The notes under the pieces were generated by a model. It did no database searches. It saw only the letters and a program-made list of their open reading frames with translations, and was not told where the DNA came from. From assembly GCA_016801885.1 (NCBI GenBank), contig CM028903.1:12572535-12636534 (forward strand): 64,000 nt of DNA. The letters run 5' to 3'. The position numbers and the translations under genes are program-made. This DNA is from Toxotes chatareus. Lineage: Eukaryota > Chordata > Actinopteri > Toxotidae. Shown here piece after piece: positions 1 through 10,500 of this stretch; positions within the stretch are counted from its first letter, which is position 1, and each line of letters opens with the position of its first letter.

Positions 1-520
1 CAGTACTAGAAAAAGCAAAGAGGAGTAGAGGACAGGGGATGATCGAAGAAGAGAGAACAGGAAAAAAGAAGAGTGAAGATGACAGAAAAGATCAAAAGAC
101 AGAGAGAAAGACAAGAAGAGCAAGAGGGACATCGGGGGTGGACACGGGGAATAGATAGCCAGGGGAATGGAGAGAGAGAAGAGACAGTTGGCAACACTTT
201 GACACAACAAAGGCCAAAAGCACACTACTGATGAACAAAAACCAAGCTGCCACCAGAGGGGTGGCTGGGTGAGAGAGAATGAGACACAGCAGCGAGAGAA
301 CAAGAGAAAGAGGCATACTGATGTGTGGGAGAGAGACAGAGAGACAGACACCAGAGAGAATATGTGTTGAGAATGTAGGCAGGGCGGCACACTTTCCAGA
401 GGACAGACAGAACTTAACTGTAAGCAAAATTAAGATCCAAGTTCAGCAGAAGGGCAAGAAAAGAAGAGGAGACAGAAGAGAGCAATATAGACACAATATA
501 AGAAGAACCTATCTATGGAA
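1..520 (+). repeat. Purine-rich low-complexity region
   Basis: The + strand is dominated by GA-type words (AGAGAGAAAGACAAGAAGAG and similar). Open frames here (for example 279-617 on + and 92-427 on -) are by-products of the strand bias, not genes. A CTCF-like motif lies at 250-263. Confidence 0.75.
250..263 (+). promoter_or_regulatory. CTCF-like motif
   Basis: CCACCAGAGGGGTG matches the CTCF core CCASYAGRKGGCRS at all but the last few positions. Single-motif matches occur by chance, so this is a candidate only. Confidence 0.35.
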
Positions 521-667
521 ATGTACAAATTTTACATACTGTAGTGTTCCTTCGATTACACATATGCAAAATAGACATGTCATTAAAGCAACTGTTTACC
601 CAAAAGTGAAAATTTAACAAGACAATAAATACTCCACCTTATAAAGTTGATGTGGTGAATGCATTGG

Positions 668-668
<1 letters not shown>

Positions 669-695
<27 letters not shown>
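669..695 (+). repeat. Poly-A run (27 A)
   Basis: An uninterrupted A tract without a recognisable retrotransposed body or polyadenylation signal immediately before it. Could be the tail of an old retroelement insertion or simple expansion. Confidence 0.9.
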
Positions 696-698
<3 letters not shown>

Positions 699-2759
699 TT
701 TGACATATCCAGCAGAAAATGACCAAACATTAATATCTAACTGGAGCCATATTTTTGTTCCTCTGACACACAAACAAGTATTTCATTCTTGTTTGAGCTC
801 TGTTCTGGTCTCCACCAGCTCCAGGAAAGATTTAGCTCCTTTGAAATGCTTCATTATAATCACCAGCTAGCTGCTTTTTTTCACCTCTTTCCATGTACCA
901 TTGCCGGGCTGGTAGCTTACAGAACTTCTTCTCTGAAGACATCTGCTTACTGCCCCTCAAAACCATGCTGATGAAAGTGAGCCAAAACAATGAACTCAAA
1001 GATGCTAAAACGGTCCAAAGTAAAACTGTAGATTTGTGTGATAATCCTCTGTGTGATGAGTGACCCTTTTCATATTACATATTACATGTAGTCTTGTATT
1101 ATTTTTTCGTATGCTGAGATGGATGGTATTTTATATGAGCAACAAAATTTCTGTGAAAAGTTTTTGGAGCAGAGACAGTGACAAGAAAGTTGTGGTGGAC
1201 GCAGCTGGAAATCTAATCTCTCATTCGCCCTTTGACACAAAATTAAGAAAAAAATCCTGCATTTGGACATTAATCAAAAGCAAAAACACTTTGGATTTAT
1301 CAATATTTTCACTGGTTCAGAAGAGTGACAAGTGTGACCCTGTTTAGTTAAATTTTAGCAATGTTGCAAGTAGACTGACAGTGCTACAACTGTGACTAAG
1401 CCATTGAGACAGTTGCTAATCAGTTCACTAATTACTAAAGGTTTATAGTGCATAAAATAAATCACCATGACTGTAGAGTCTTACATGTGGAGAAGTGGAC
1501 TGGTATGTGTTAAGGGTTAATTTAGTGGAAGGAGAGCTTGGGGGGATTTTTCCCAGGGACAGCAATTAAATATGGTGGCCCTGCAGGGCTAATGTCATAA
1601 ATAAATGAGCTCATTGCACCACAATTTATCAAGATTGATTTCTTATCCAGCTTGCTGCACATACGTGAAAATAACTGCACGAACTGCTCATTCAAAGACA
1701 GTAATTGAAGAAGTCCCAGTAGAACGAGTGAGAACGCAGTGTGTGTGTGTGTATGTGTTCATACCTTCAGTTGCACCACTTGCTCCAGAGAGCTTTGGCT
1801 TTGTGGAAATACTTAAAAGTGTCTTCTAGTGTGCGTGGCTATGGATGGGCCTAGCAGCAAACAGTGCATCAAAGCAGTGTAACTGTCTGTGTTGTTTAGG
1901 CGTATATGACTGTCGTCTTTTGTCTGTCTGCTTAGCTGACTATGTGGGGATAAGACTTTAAATGTTGATGCATCAGGAAATGGAAAATATAATTAAAAAT
2001 CCATGTCATGCTTCGTTTTTAATAGCATCACACTGACATTGAGTGAAATACCCCGTCTATCAGGGTAAGCTCGCATTGTGCTGAAATAAAGCTTTGTTTT
2101 TGCCTCCTACAGGGTGTCTGGCCCTGGTAATAATAAAATGTATAATTGAAGCACTGACATGTATTCTTCATAATTTATGGCTCATGGCGTGATGCAGGAA
2201 ACACGCAATTTTAACACTTCAGGATTCAGTGCAGTTGTTTCTCTTCGACTGTCTCCTTGAAACTCTGAAATCATTGACATTTTCTTTCCTGATCAAACTG
2301 AGTATCATTTCTTCTCTCTCCGTTAAGGAAAAAAACTTTTTTAACGATCAAATGATGTGTTTTTGAAAAATAGTCATGTTGCTCTGGCAAAATTGTTTGT
2401 TTACTTATGTATTTTATTTAGCTTCCTCTATTTCCATGTTATCTCTGTTGCTCCCTGGTCTCCATAGACCTCTCCTCTCCATTTTGGCTATAATCTCTGT
2501 TGATATGTATCAGATGAAATGAGGTGGAGAGACAACACTCCATATCCTGTGCTCTCCTGGACATCTGCAGTGATATGTTGGAACATTAGCGATGACAGAT
2601 GAGTTTACTGATCTGCAGCAAGAGTGACTCGCATCTTACTACCTTCTCAGTATTCTCCTTTGCAAACAGAAAAACAGCTGGCAAGCAAACAGTCAAACAA
2701 GGAAATGTATACAAACAGACAACCAGAGTTCATTACCAGACCTGGGTGGATTGTGTAGG

Positions 2760-2764
<5 letters not shown>
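696..2764. other. Intergenic, nothing recognised
   Basis: Ordinary AT-leaning sequence. The frame at 1060-1347 (95 codons) shows no family motif and has overlapping antisense frames of similar quality. No RNA gene seen. Confidence 0.6.

Positions 2765-2810
<46 letters not shown>
2765..2810 (+). repeat. (TG)23 microsatellite
   Basis: Uninterrupted TG dinucleotides. Confidence 0.97.
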
Positions 2811-2813
<3 letters not shown>

Positions 2814-3013
2814 CTTTCACTTTCAGGCGTTTGTGTTACCTATGAGCTTGCAAATTGAGGGACAGACACATGTAGAAACAGAAATATACAGAGTAAGAAA
2901 ATAGACAGTAACATACCGAGGTGAAACATGCTGTCAGTTACATCAAATTAAAGATCTGATAGTTTTTCACTTGAGAGAAAAACCTCGTCATCTTCAGAGC
3001 TGAGTGTGAATTG

Positions 3014-3052
3014 AAGTGCTCAACGTGATAGATAAGTGCTCAACGTGATAAA
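3014..3052. repeat. Two-copy direct repeat, period 20 bp
   Basis: AAGTGCTCAACGTGATA is present at 3014 and again at 3034, separated by GAT. A simple slippage-type duplication in noncoding DNA. Confidence 0.9.
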
Positions 3053-3384
3053 TCCCAAAGCAGAGACAGCTAATTAACTGTCCAGTGACTTCATCAGCAA
3101 AACAAAAATGTTTGACTGGGAGGTTGATTTCGACAGAACATCCCTGTTGTTGATGAGGAATAAAGAACTGTCGTCCCTGGTGAATCCTGCTGCAGCAAGA
3201 TTAAGGCTTGGTTCAAAACAGAAATACAGTATTTTCCTTTTTCTATTATTTATATTTATATTGTTGCATCTAAAAATGGAAATCCCTCTTAATTACAATG
3301 CAGTGTTTCCTGCAGAGTCAAAAGAAAAATGAGATGAGAACATAAGGGGAACTTAAGTGGAGACTTTAAATGTCATGTGAGTGC

Positions 3385-3775
3385 AAATGTCATTTTCTGG
3401 TCACTGTGGTGTTGTAGCTCTAGGGACAGCAATGTTGGTCTGTTGGTTGATCTGCCTAAAATATTCATGGTCCCCAGAGGGTGAAACATCCTGACTTTGA
3501 TGATCCACTGACTTTTAATTTTAGTATCACCATAAGGTTGACATTTGTGGTCCAAAGTGAAGGACCTCGACAAATATTGAATGGTTTGATGTGAAATTTG
3601 CTACAGATGTTCAAGGTCCCTGAAGGGTAAACTGTAATGACTTTGGTGATCTTGTCACTTTTTATCTTGCACCATCAACAGATCAAAGTTTTCATTTTTC
3701 CAGTACTTTGGTTTATGACCACATACCTGAAAAACATTCCCATCAGCCTTAGCTGTACTTTGTGTTAACAATTTG
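3385..3775 (+). repeat. Dispersed fish repeat, copy 1
   Basis: Shares segments with copies at 16875-17110 (opposite strand) and 31895-32390. The clearest shared block with copy 2 is CCCATCAGCC-AGCTG-ACTTTGTGTT near 3738-3768. The text also carries repeated GACTTTGGTGATC / GACTTTGATGATCC modules followed by ACATTTGTGG. I recognise the family from memory as common in percomorph fish but cannot name it with confidence. No intact reading frame. Confidence 0.65.
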
Positions 3776-4010
3776 TTAATTAATTAATTTTGTGTCTGTG
3801 CAGTAACACACACACAGTGTGTTTGAACATAAAAGAGACTCAGTGATTACATGGGATATATAAAGATTTATTAAAAACATATTATTATTAATCATTTGTC
3901 TGAGAAGTAGGTGCCAGATCCTGCCATGGCACTCTGCCCTCTGGAGAAATGAGAACTAGCTGGTGAAGATGTTTATGATAGCAGCTGTTTCTCTGGAGGT
4001 GTTGTTGCTA

Positions 4011-4544
4011 CTAACCCTGGGGACACTCTGCAGTGCACCCTGTGGCTCCACCTATGCAGATGGTGTGCGGGGGGACATCAAGATCTTCAGAATCCCAGTG
4101 CAGAAAATGATGCAGTATACAGGTGGCTGTAACACACTCCGCTAACTCAGGTGACACTCCCAGAACCCTTGTGTACAGACTCTGTTGCTTTGCTAATATA
4201 TGAAAATAGCATTCCACCATGAACCCAGCATTAGACAGACGATAACTGAAGATCCTTTTGTCCTTCGGCAGATGTTGTCCAGGGCGGGGCCTCATGATGT
4301 TGGAGAGCAGTGGAAACGCTTCATCGGCTACAAAAACAGGCGGCTGAGTTTCAAGATGGTCTAGGGTCCCAAGCTGCAGAGCTGTCCCAAAGGCAGAAGC
4401 TGCCAGGATGCCACTGTAGCTGCTCCTACTGTAAGCATCAACATCCACTACAGAAAATCCATCTGCAGCCAAGAGCACAATCGGGAAACTGCTCTTTACA
4501 ACACTGGCTTCCCTTGGAGGAGTTAGGAGACTGAATGATAGCAC
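4011..4544 (-). pseudogene. PIF/Harbinger transposase-derived nuclease (HARBI1-like), C-terminal fragment
   Basis: An open minus-strand frame of 177 residues matches the C-terminal half of the DDE nuclease of PIF/Harbinger elements (the HARBI1-like family). Diagnostic blocks in order are VVDVDAYSRSSYSG (32-45), VFVADEAFPL (70-79), MRPRPG (84-89), KRIFSYRLSNAG (96-107), VVEC-FHIL-like VECYFHILAK (110-119) and CILHHFL (142-148). The candidate catalytic Glu (VEC, residue 111) is kept and an Asp remains in the ADGF segment. The N-terminal half, including the first catalytic Asp, is absent: the sequence just upstream (4550-4661) is a different, hAT-like repeat. The frame is uninterrupted but reads past the normal domain end into unrelated sequence. 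This is a dead transposon fragment rather than a host HARBI1 gene, which would be full length. Confidence 0.85.
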
Positions 4545-4549
4545 GTTTC

Positions 4550-4661
4550 CCTACTTCTTTTACAGTTTTGCTGTTAACAACTCTTAGACATCTGGAATGT
4601 TGCCCGGACTACACACTGCTTTTTGTAAGACATCAGAAACCAAAACGTTTGGGAACCTCTG
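4550..4661 (-). mobile_element. hAT-like nonautonomous element terminus
   Basis: On the minus strand the segment begins CAGAGGTTCCCAAACG, a typical hAT-type terminal motif, and continues into a sequence I recognise from memory as a common fish repeat. It directly abuts the truncated Harbinger fragment, where the matching 5' part of that transposase is missing. The second terminus was not found. Confidence 0.55.
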
Positions 4662-5039
4662 CTTTAATCTGTAACAGTGATTCTGGTTCTTTATTAAGCA
4701 GGTACATCGCTATGGTAACTACACTGATTGTAACCATCTTTAAATAAATAAAAAGGCTTCCTTAATCACACCAGTTGGGCAAAATGGCGTCACCCTGTTG
4801 ATTCAGGTGTGTAAAAAGCAAGAAGGGAGTTATTTTTCTTCCTCTGATGAGTGTAGTCTCTGTGAAAATGTTTCATACTGGGACAGTAATATTTATGAAG
4901 CATTCTCAGTTTTCCTTCAGGAACAACCCTGTTGCCTAGAAATTCAGGAATATAACATAAGGGAAACTAAGGAACTGTGCCAGGAAGAAAACAGAATATC
5001 CAACGCCGGAGGCAAAACCACTGAGAACATGAGGGAACA

Positions 5040-5250
5040 ACACAGACAAACTGACAAGGAGTGAAGGGAACCCAGAGACTTCAATACACAAGGGAGGCAG
5101 GAGTGATTGGGAACAGGTGAAAAACATCAGGGTGGGCCACACAATCACAGAAGCGGGAAAACAAACACAGACAGGAAGTAAACACAACCAACAGACACAC
5201 TAGGTAGTGACTTCAAAGTAAAACAGGAAATAATAAGAGTCGAGAGAGTC
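5040..5250. repeat. Probable dispersed repeat (unnamed)
   Basis: Purine-rich segment with phrases such as GGGAGGCAGGAGTGATTGGG, ACAGACAGGAAGTAAACAC and GTAGTGACTTCAAAGTAAAA that I associate from memory with a frequent fish interspersed repeat. There is no second copy in this window to prove it. Noncoding. Confidence 0.4.
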
Positions 5251-5677
5251 ACTTAGAGGCACCATCCTTACTTTCTATTGTTAAAGTGTCAGCACACATT
5301 TGAATTCACCAGTGGGGCTGAATTAGCATCACATTATCATGTTACCCTATTTCCCTAACCCCAGAACTTGATGGATCAGTCACTGCATGCTTGCATAGTT
5401 CCTAGCCCCCAGTGTGTATGTTAGCATGTCATTCTGTGGTTTCTCTGTCAGCATGTATTTAAATGTACTACAGGGGCTCTGTGAGCTCTGTGAAGGAGGT
5501 GGGAGACAGAAACACGGCAACAAGTTGCCTTCCACAAGTGCATATTTATTTCTAGTACCACCAGTCAGTGCCAGTCAGTACCACAAATACATTCCTTCCT
5601 TCACCTAATTAAATGAACAGATAATAAATTTCTATGTGTGGCCAAAGCATCACACCCCTATAAACACCTATAAACAC

Positions 5678-5679
<2 letters not shown>

Positions 5680-5709
<30 letters not shown>
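5680..5709 (+). repeat. (CA)n microsatellite
   Basis: About 15 CA units preceded by two copies of CCTATAAACA, an extra short duplication. Confidence 0.95.
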
Positions 5710-5711
<2 letters not shown>

Positions 5712-7024
5712 AAAATAATAGCACTGTGAGTACCTAATTAGCACCCCAAAAAACAACTTTCCTTCTATTGCTTCCCCTAACAAGATGTTAGACCTTTACA
5801 GTGTAATGGAAGGCAGCATACACATTCAAAATGTAATTATTCAATATTTCAGTCTTTTTCCTTTCTTGCTAGAAAGAAACCCTTCAATTTGCTCAAAAGC
5901 ATCTTTCATACTTTGCTTTATAGTCTGAAATAATGTTACATTTGGTCCCAGGCTGGAGAAGTAAAACTCTCATATTGTCAAGTGTATGTCAATACTGGAA
6001 TTATATCATACTGCTGTAAAATGTATGTATATAATTTATAAATTATACATACAAGCCAGTGTGTTGCTCGTGGGGAATGAAATTGTACCTTTGTCTTTGT
6101 TTTTCCATAATTTACTTTTAAGCATTTCATGGTCTAAAAGCATTCTGCAATGTCTTTCTACCTTGCCAAGAACAATTTTTCCACCAATTCTGACTGAAGA
6201 ATTCAATTCTTCATTCCCAGTCTGTAGTCAGTACAGCAGCTTTTCATCTTTAGTTGGAGGTTGAAAACTCATCTCAGAACTACAGCACTTCCCCTCTCCC
6301 CAATGAATCGTATCTCTGCCTCTACAGTGATTTTATTTCACCAAAAAAGTCCCCTTTACCTCACTTTTGAGCCATTTTTCTAGTGTATTTTAAAACATTT
6401 CCCTTCCCACACGATCATTCTAGGCTCACAGGAGTATTGTCTGGGCACTGTGGCTCATGTAATCTATCCAGTGGGTTATTTGTGATTTTAGCCTTCCATA
6501 AATTAGAACATATTTTACTGAGGCACCAAAAATCTTCAAAAAGCAGCAGAAAACTCCAACACAGTCTTTTCTTCTTTTTTTTGTTTTTTACTGTGGCTTT
6601 GTCTGTTAATACCTTAAGCTTTCTTCTTCCTGTGATCAGTTACTCAGTGACATGTAACAAGATATCTGCCAGTGTGTCTGAAACAATAAGCTGGTCACAT
6701 ATATGTCCTCTGAACCACAGAATAAAGCATCTTAGAAACATGTTTATGAAAGCACATCATCAGTTGACCAGGTTTCAAACTATTTGAGCCATTTGAGTCA
6801 GAATACCCAGGAGCTGTAGTGTATTTCTGAGATATTTTCCTGAATCTTTACCACAAAACTATGACCCTGCATTCAGACTAGAAGTAAAATCAATTCCTTA
6901 AAATTCCTTAAAATCATTCCTTAAAATTTGCCTCATAGATTTTCTTCTTTGCAGTGATTTTTGTCTCTTTGTTCACCTTTATGGTCCTCGCTTGCATTCA
7001 TTTCCTTACCTTGTATTTACCTTG
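5710..7024. other. Intergenic, nothing recognised
   Basis: AT-leaning sequence. The 134-codon frame at 6383-6787 is Ser/Phe/His-rich without recognisable motifs and I treat it as chance. Confidence 0.55.
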
Positions 7025-7423
7025 TCACTGGAAATCTCCCAAAACCCTCTGAAAAAAATGGAGGACACAAAGGGAAGGAAAACAATCATCAGTGATCAGT
7101 GATTCAATCAGAAAGTACAGAACAACAGCAGAAAGAATAAAAAAAGCACACAAGAGTAAAATGATGCCAGTGTAAGAGATGATACCACAGCACAGCAGTA
7201 TCAGTATCCAGGATGGCAACAAAGCCCAAGTATAAAAGAGGATAAGACTCTGGTCAGCACCTTTCTGTGCTTTGCACCGAAAGGGCAGCACTCTCATCGA
7301 CTGCCAGGTAGAGGACTGTGTGATGATGTGATTCTTCCCGCGGCTTATGCAGAAAGAGGCAGCTACTGTAGCACTTGTGCCCACTGCCAGGAAGGAGATC
7401 TGCAATGCGTTACTCCTTTGCAA
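7025..7423 (-). other. Unrecognised open frame with hydrophobic segments
   Basis: A 132-codon minus-strand frame (start 7423). Residues about 60-110 form a nearly continuous hydrophobic region (SLILFYTWALLPSWILILLC and onward) that could be two membrane spans, and residues 7-25 form another. I do not recognise a family. There is no promoter or neighbour to support it, and it may be chance: pyrimidine-rich minus-strand DNA encodes hydrophobic residues. A spliced continuation is possible because TTTTTTTCAG precedes AGGGTTTTGG near 7055-7045 on that strand, but this is speculative. Confidence 0.2.
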
Positions 7424-7739
7424 AGCACTGTTTTTAAAGTTAGATCAATGAAATATGCTATTGGGTCCATGGTTTATGCTTATGCAGTCATTTGCAAGAA
7501 AAAGGTTTTAAAATGTTGCATTTCTGATGGAGGGTATAATTTATGGTATGGTTATGCATCGCTACATGGCATGGATTACTGCCACATTGGTGAAATCACT
7601 GTGAATTCATTGCTGTATCCTTTTGTCCTGCCACCCACGCTTAGTTTTGTTTATGTTGCTGCGTTAAGACAATTTATATTGTCCAAGCTCTGTGTCAAAG
7701 ATAATTTATATTGTTTTCTGTTTGAGAATCTATGAACCA

Positions 7740-9639
7740 AACTTGACTCTCTGATCATAAATTTAACGCTGCAGCAGAACTTAATTTAGCACCACAGCAG
7801 CTCGCTTTGGAGGACAGTTTGAAGATATGTCCTTGCCTATGGGCAGCAGACCAGTAGAAAAATGTAAAAAAAATAAAAAATAAAAATCTTACTTCATTAC
7901 CATATTTTTGGGCTGGCTAGTCACTGTATTTGTGCTGGCTTATCATATTCAATATTTTACAGGGCAGAGAATTAAGGGAAAACAGCTGCTTAATTAAGCA
8001 CACAGATTTTTTTAATCAGTGGATGCTATGGTTTCCCTGGAGTTCTGTGGTACATGTTCCATATGTTCTGTATCAGCAGCATGTGGTATGTAGATGATAA
8101 GCCCATGTGTGTTTGTGAGTTTTACTGTATGGGCATTTGTGCCTCCCTCTCTCTGCACGTGCTTCTGTGTGCCAAACTGCATGTGTGGCTGTTTGTGTTA
8201 TTAATCCAGAGGTTGTGAGTTTGTCCCTCTGGGGAGAAACTTGAAATGCATAACGCCTCCTCTTGCCCGCATGTCTGTTTAAATAAGAATGCTGTGTGGA
8301 TGAGTGCTTGTGCTGTCCGCGTCTGTGCTATGTGGTTCTACGCTAGATGACGGCTGCACAGCTCTCTAAAGGACAGCCACATTCAAAAGCTGTACACATC
8401 ACTAATATTCACACACACATGGACATGGAGGCGTATGTAGACATTTTCACTTTCTGTATGTTGCTGTAGTCTTGACCTTCAAACCTGGACTAGGGCTAAG
8501 TGTTAAGTTTCAGGCATGTGACCTGACAAACTGACAGAGTTTCTTTGGCGTCCTTGGCTGTACATTTACAGCCCTACTTAAGCTACATCCCAGTTCAGGA
8601 AATGCATTCTTTAAAGGACACAGCCCCAAATATCTTTGGGTTCCTGAAGGCCAGGCTGAACTCATTCCTCCTAACCAAAAACAACAGTGAAGCTTATGGC
8701 TGGCTTCTATTATTTACACCTTTATGTCATGGATATACCATTAATTCACTGACATAAATGTCGATTTGTTCGATATTGAGAGGATACGCAGGCAAAAGGC
8801 TACATTTTTCTGCCTCACTTCAGAGAGCATTTGGACTGTGACAGTCTTGTCAATTCTTTTTGAAGCATTAATTCTTTAAATGTGGACTCCAAAGGATGAA
8901 GTCCCTGAATTAGGTTGCAGCAGTAGACCTCGGGGTTGACTGCAACAGTAATAGAATAACCTGGTGTGAACAATCATTCTATTATGGTAATGCATGACCT
9001 ACTCCACATAACTAGGACAGGCATTACCATTAATATCAACAGCTTAATGTGATTAAGTTGTGGCATGGGGTGCATGTCAGGGCAGTTCCAGGGGACAGCT
9101 AAGGCCTTGTAATGTGTTTATAACAGACACTGACAAAGCAAACCAAAGACACACAAAGGTGTATGCATGGGTTCCAGAATGGGTTGATGCACAAGTGAAG
9201 GGGCAGACGGAGAAGAGCAGAAACATACAACATGTCAAGCCTCACCTGTCATGTTTGGCATCTTCAGGGAAAAAAGATTTGGATTCTGTGTTTTCTTACT
9301 CTGGTCTCTGCTGATGACTGGATGACTTTCAGCTGGAGTTGACCATCAGTGGCCATCTACCGCAGCTGTGTGTGGATTGAGTGGCAGGCAGGTCCCTGGT
9401 CCTGATCTCTCCACTGAGAATAGAAGCAGCCCTGCAGACACATACAGTACATTCATTTGAAAGTCACATATGGCATAAGCACAAAAAAAAAATGTGTGGT
9501 AAAAGACACAACGTACAGAAACACACACATATGCGTGTATGTGTGTGTGTGTATTGAAGGACTGTCCCAGTTTGTACCAGGTATCTGAAACATATGTACC
9601 TTGCAAGGTAATGTTATATAACCAAAATGACTAAAATAC
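7740..9639. other. Intergenic, nothing recognised
   Basis: TG/CA-leaning sequence with short GT runs (for example near 9535-9552). No protein or RNA gene supported. Confidence 0.6.
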
Positions 9640-10500
9640 AGTATGCGACAAACCTACACCCCTGGCCAACAGTGAAAAGCTTGTCCATTTAATACACTTC
9701 ATTTGTTTCTAGCCAAAGCCCAAGAGCACCCAAGCCAATTAATTTGAAAAGCATTTGACTAATTAAACTACAATGAAAGGTCCATATTTAAGAAGCAACT
9801 GCGCCAAAAGTCAGCAAAAGTCATTAAATTAATGAGATTCCTTTCTTTTTCTGACAGATTTGATCTTCCAGGCCATAGATGATACCAGTCTTGTACAAAA
9901 CTCTAGAAACAGAAATATTGTGCCATTCTTCACAGATGATTCTTTTCAGCCGCTCTTTGTTGGAGGGGTTTTGTTGCTTTACCTTCAGCTTTCAAATACT
10001 CTATTGGATTCAGGTCAGGGGATATACTTGATGGGACCTCATACTTGACCTATATTTTACCTCAATTGTCATGTTGGAAAATTCCTCTCCTGCTAAGCTC
10101 TTTGAGACTAGGATTCCATGCCATCTATAAATGTCATCTTCTCTATACTTTTTGTGCTCACATAGTCCCATGTCAACACACTCTCATTTTCACAGTCAGC
10201 ACTTTGCAATCACTGTAGTAGTCCTGGCTAGGTTCACACCAGACATGCTAAACCTGTTCTGATCCAAACAAATTTATTTTGTGTTTCATCTGACCAAAGA
10301 ATGTTCTGCCAATATTCATCAGACTTCTTTTCATGTTCTTTGGCAATGTAGTTCTCTGCTGTTTTGCAAGCAATGGTTTTCTTCTTGGACTGCATTCATA
10401 GAGGTTGATTTCATTTAATGTCCTCCACGCTGTCTGATCAACCGCTGAAATGCCATTTTCCACAGATAATCCTTCTGCCAAGTCAGAAGCAATGGAGAAT
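9640..10500 (-). pseudogene. Tc1/mariner transposase relic
   Basis: On the minus strand, 10481-10248 encodes blocks typical of Tc1 transposase: GISAVDQTAWRTLNEINLYE followed by RRKPLL and then KINLFG. The family WSDET catalytic block is recoverable at about 10270-10300 only in another frame, so at least one frameshift is present. About 250 bp further, minus-strand 10019-10000 encodes PDLNPI, the block preceding the catalytic Glu, again out of frame. In between there are stops. Tc1 elements encode a DD34E transposase of about 340 residues; this copy is fragmented and inactive. Terminal inverted repeats were not identified, so the ends are approximate. The right part carries the DNA-binding/linker region and the left the C-terminal part. 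Confidence 0.85.

Noticed and set aside
2599..2904. 101-codon plus-strand frame with Cys-Val repeat
   Set aside because: Spans the (TG)23 microsatellite; the flanking residues match no family.
4310..4534. Plus-strand 74-codon frame opposite the Harbinger fragment
   Set aside because: It is an antisense shadow of the recognisable minus-strand transposase sequence.
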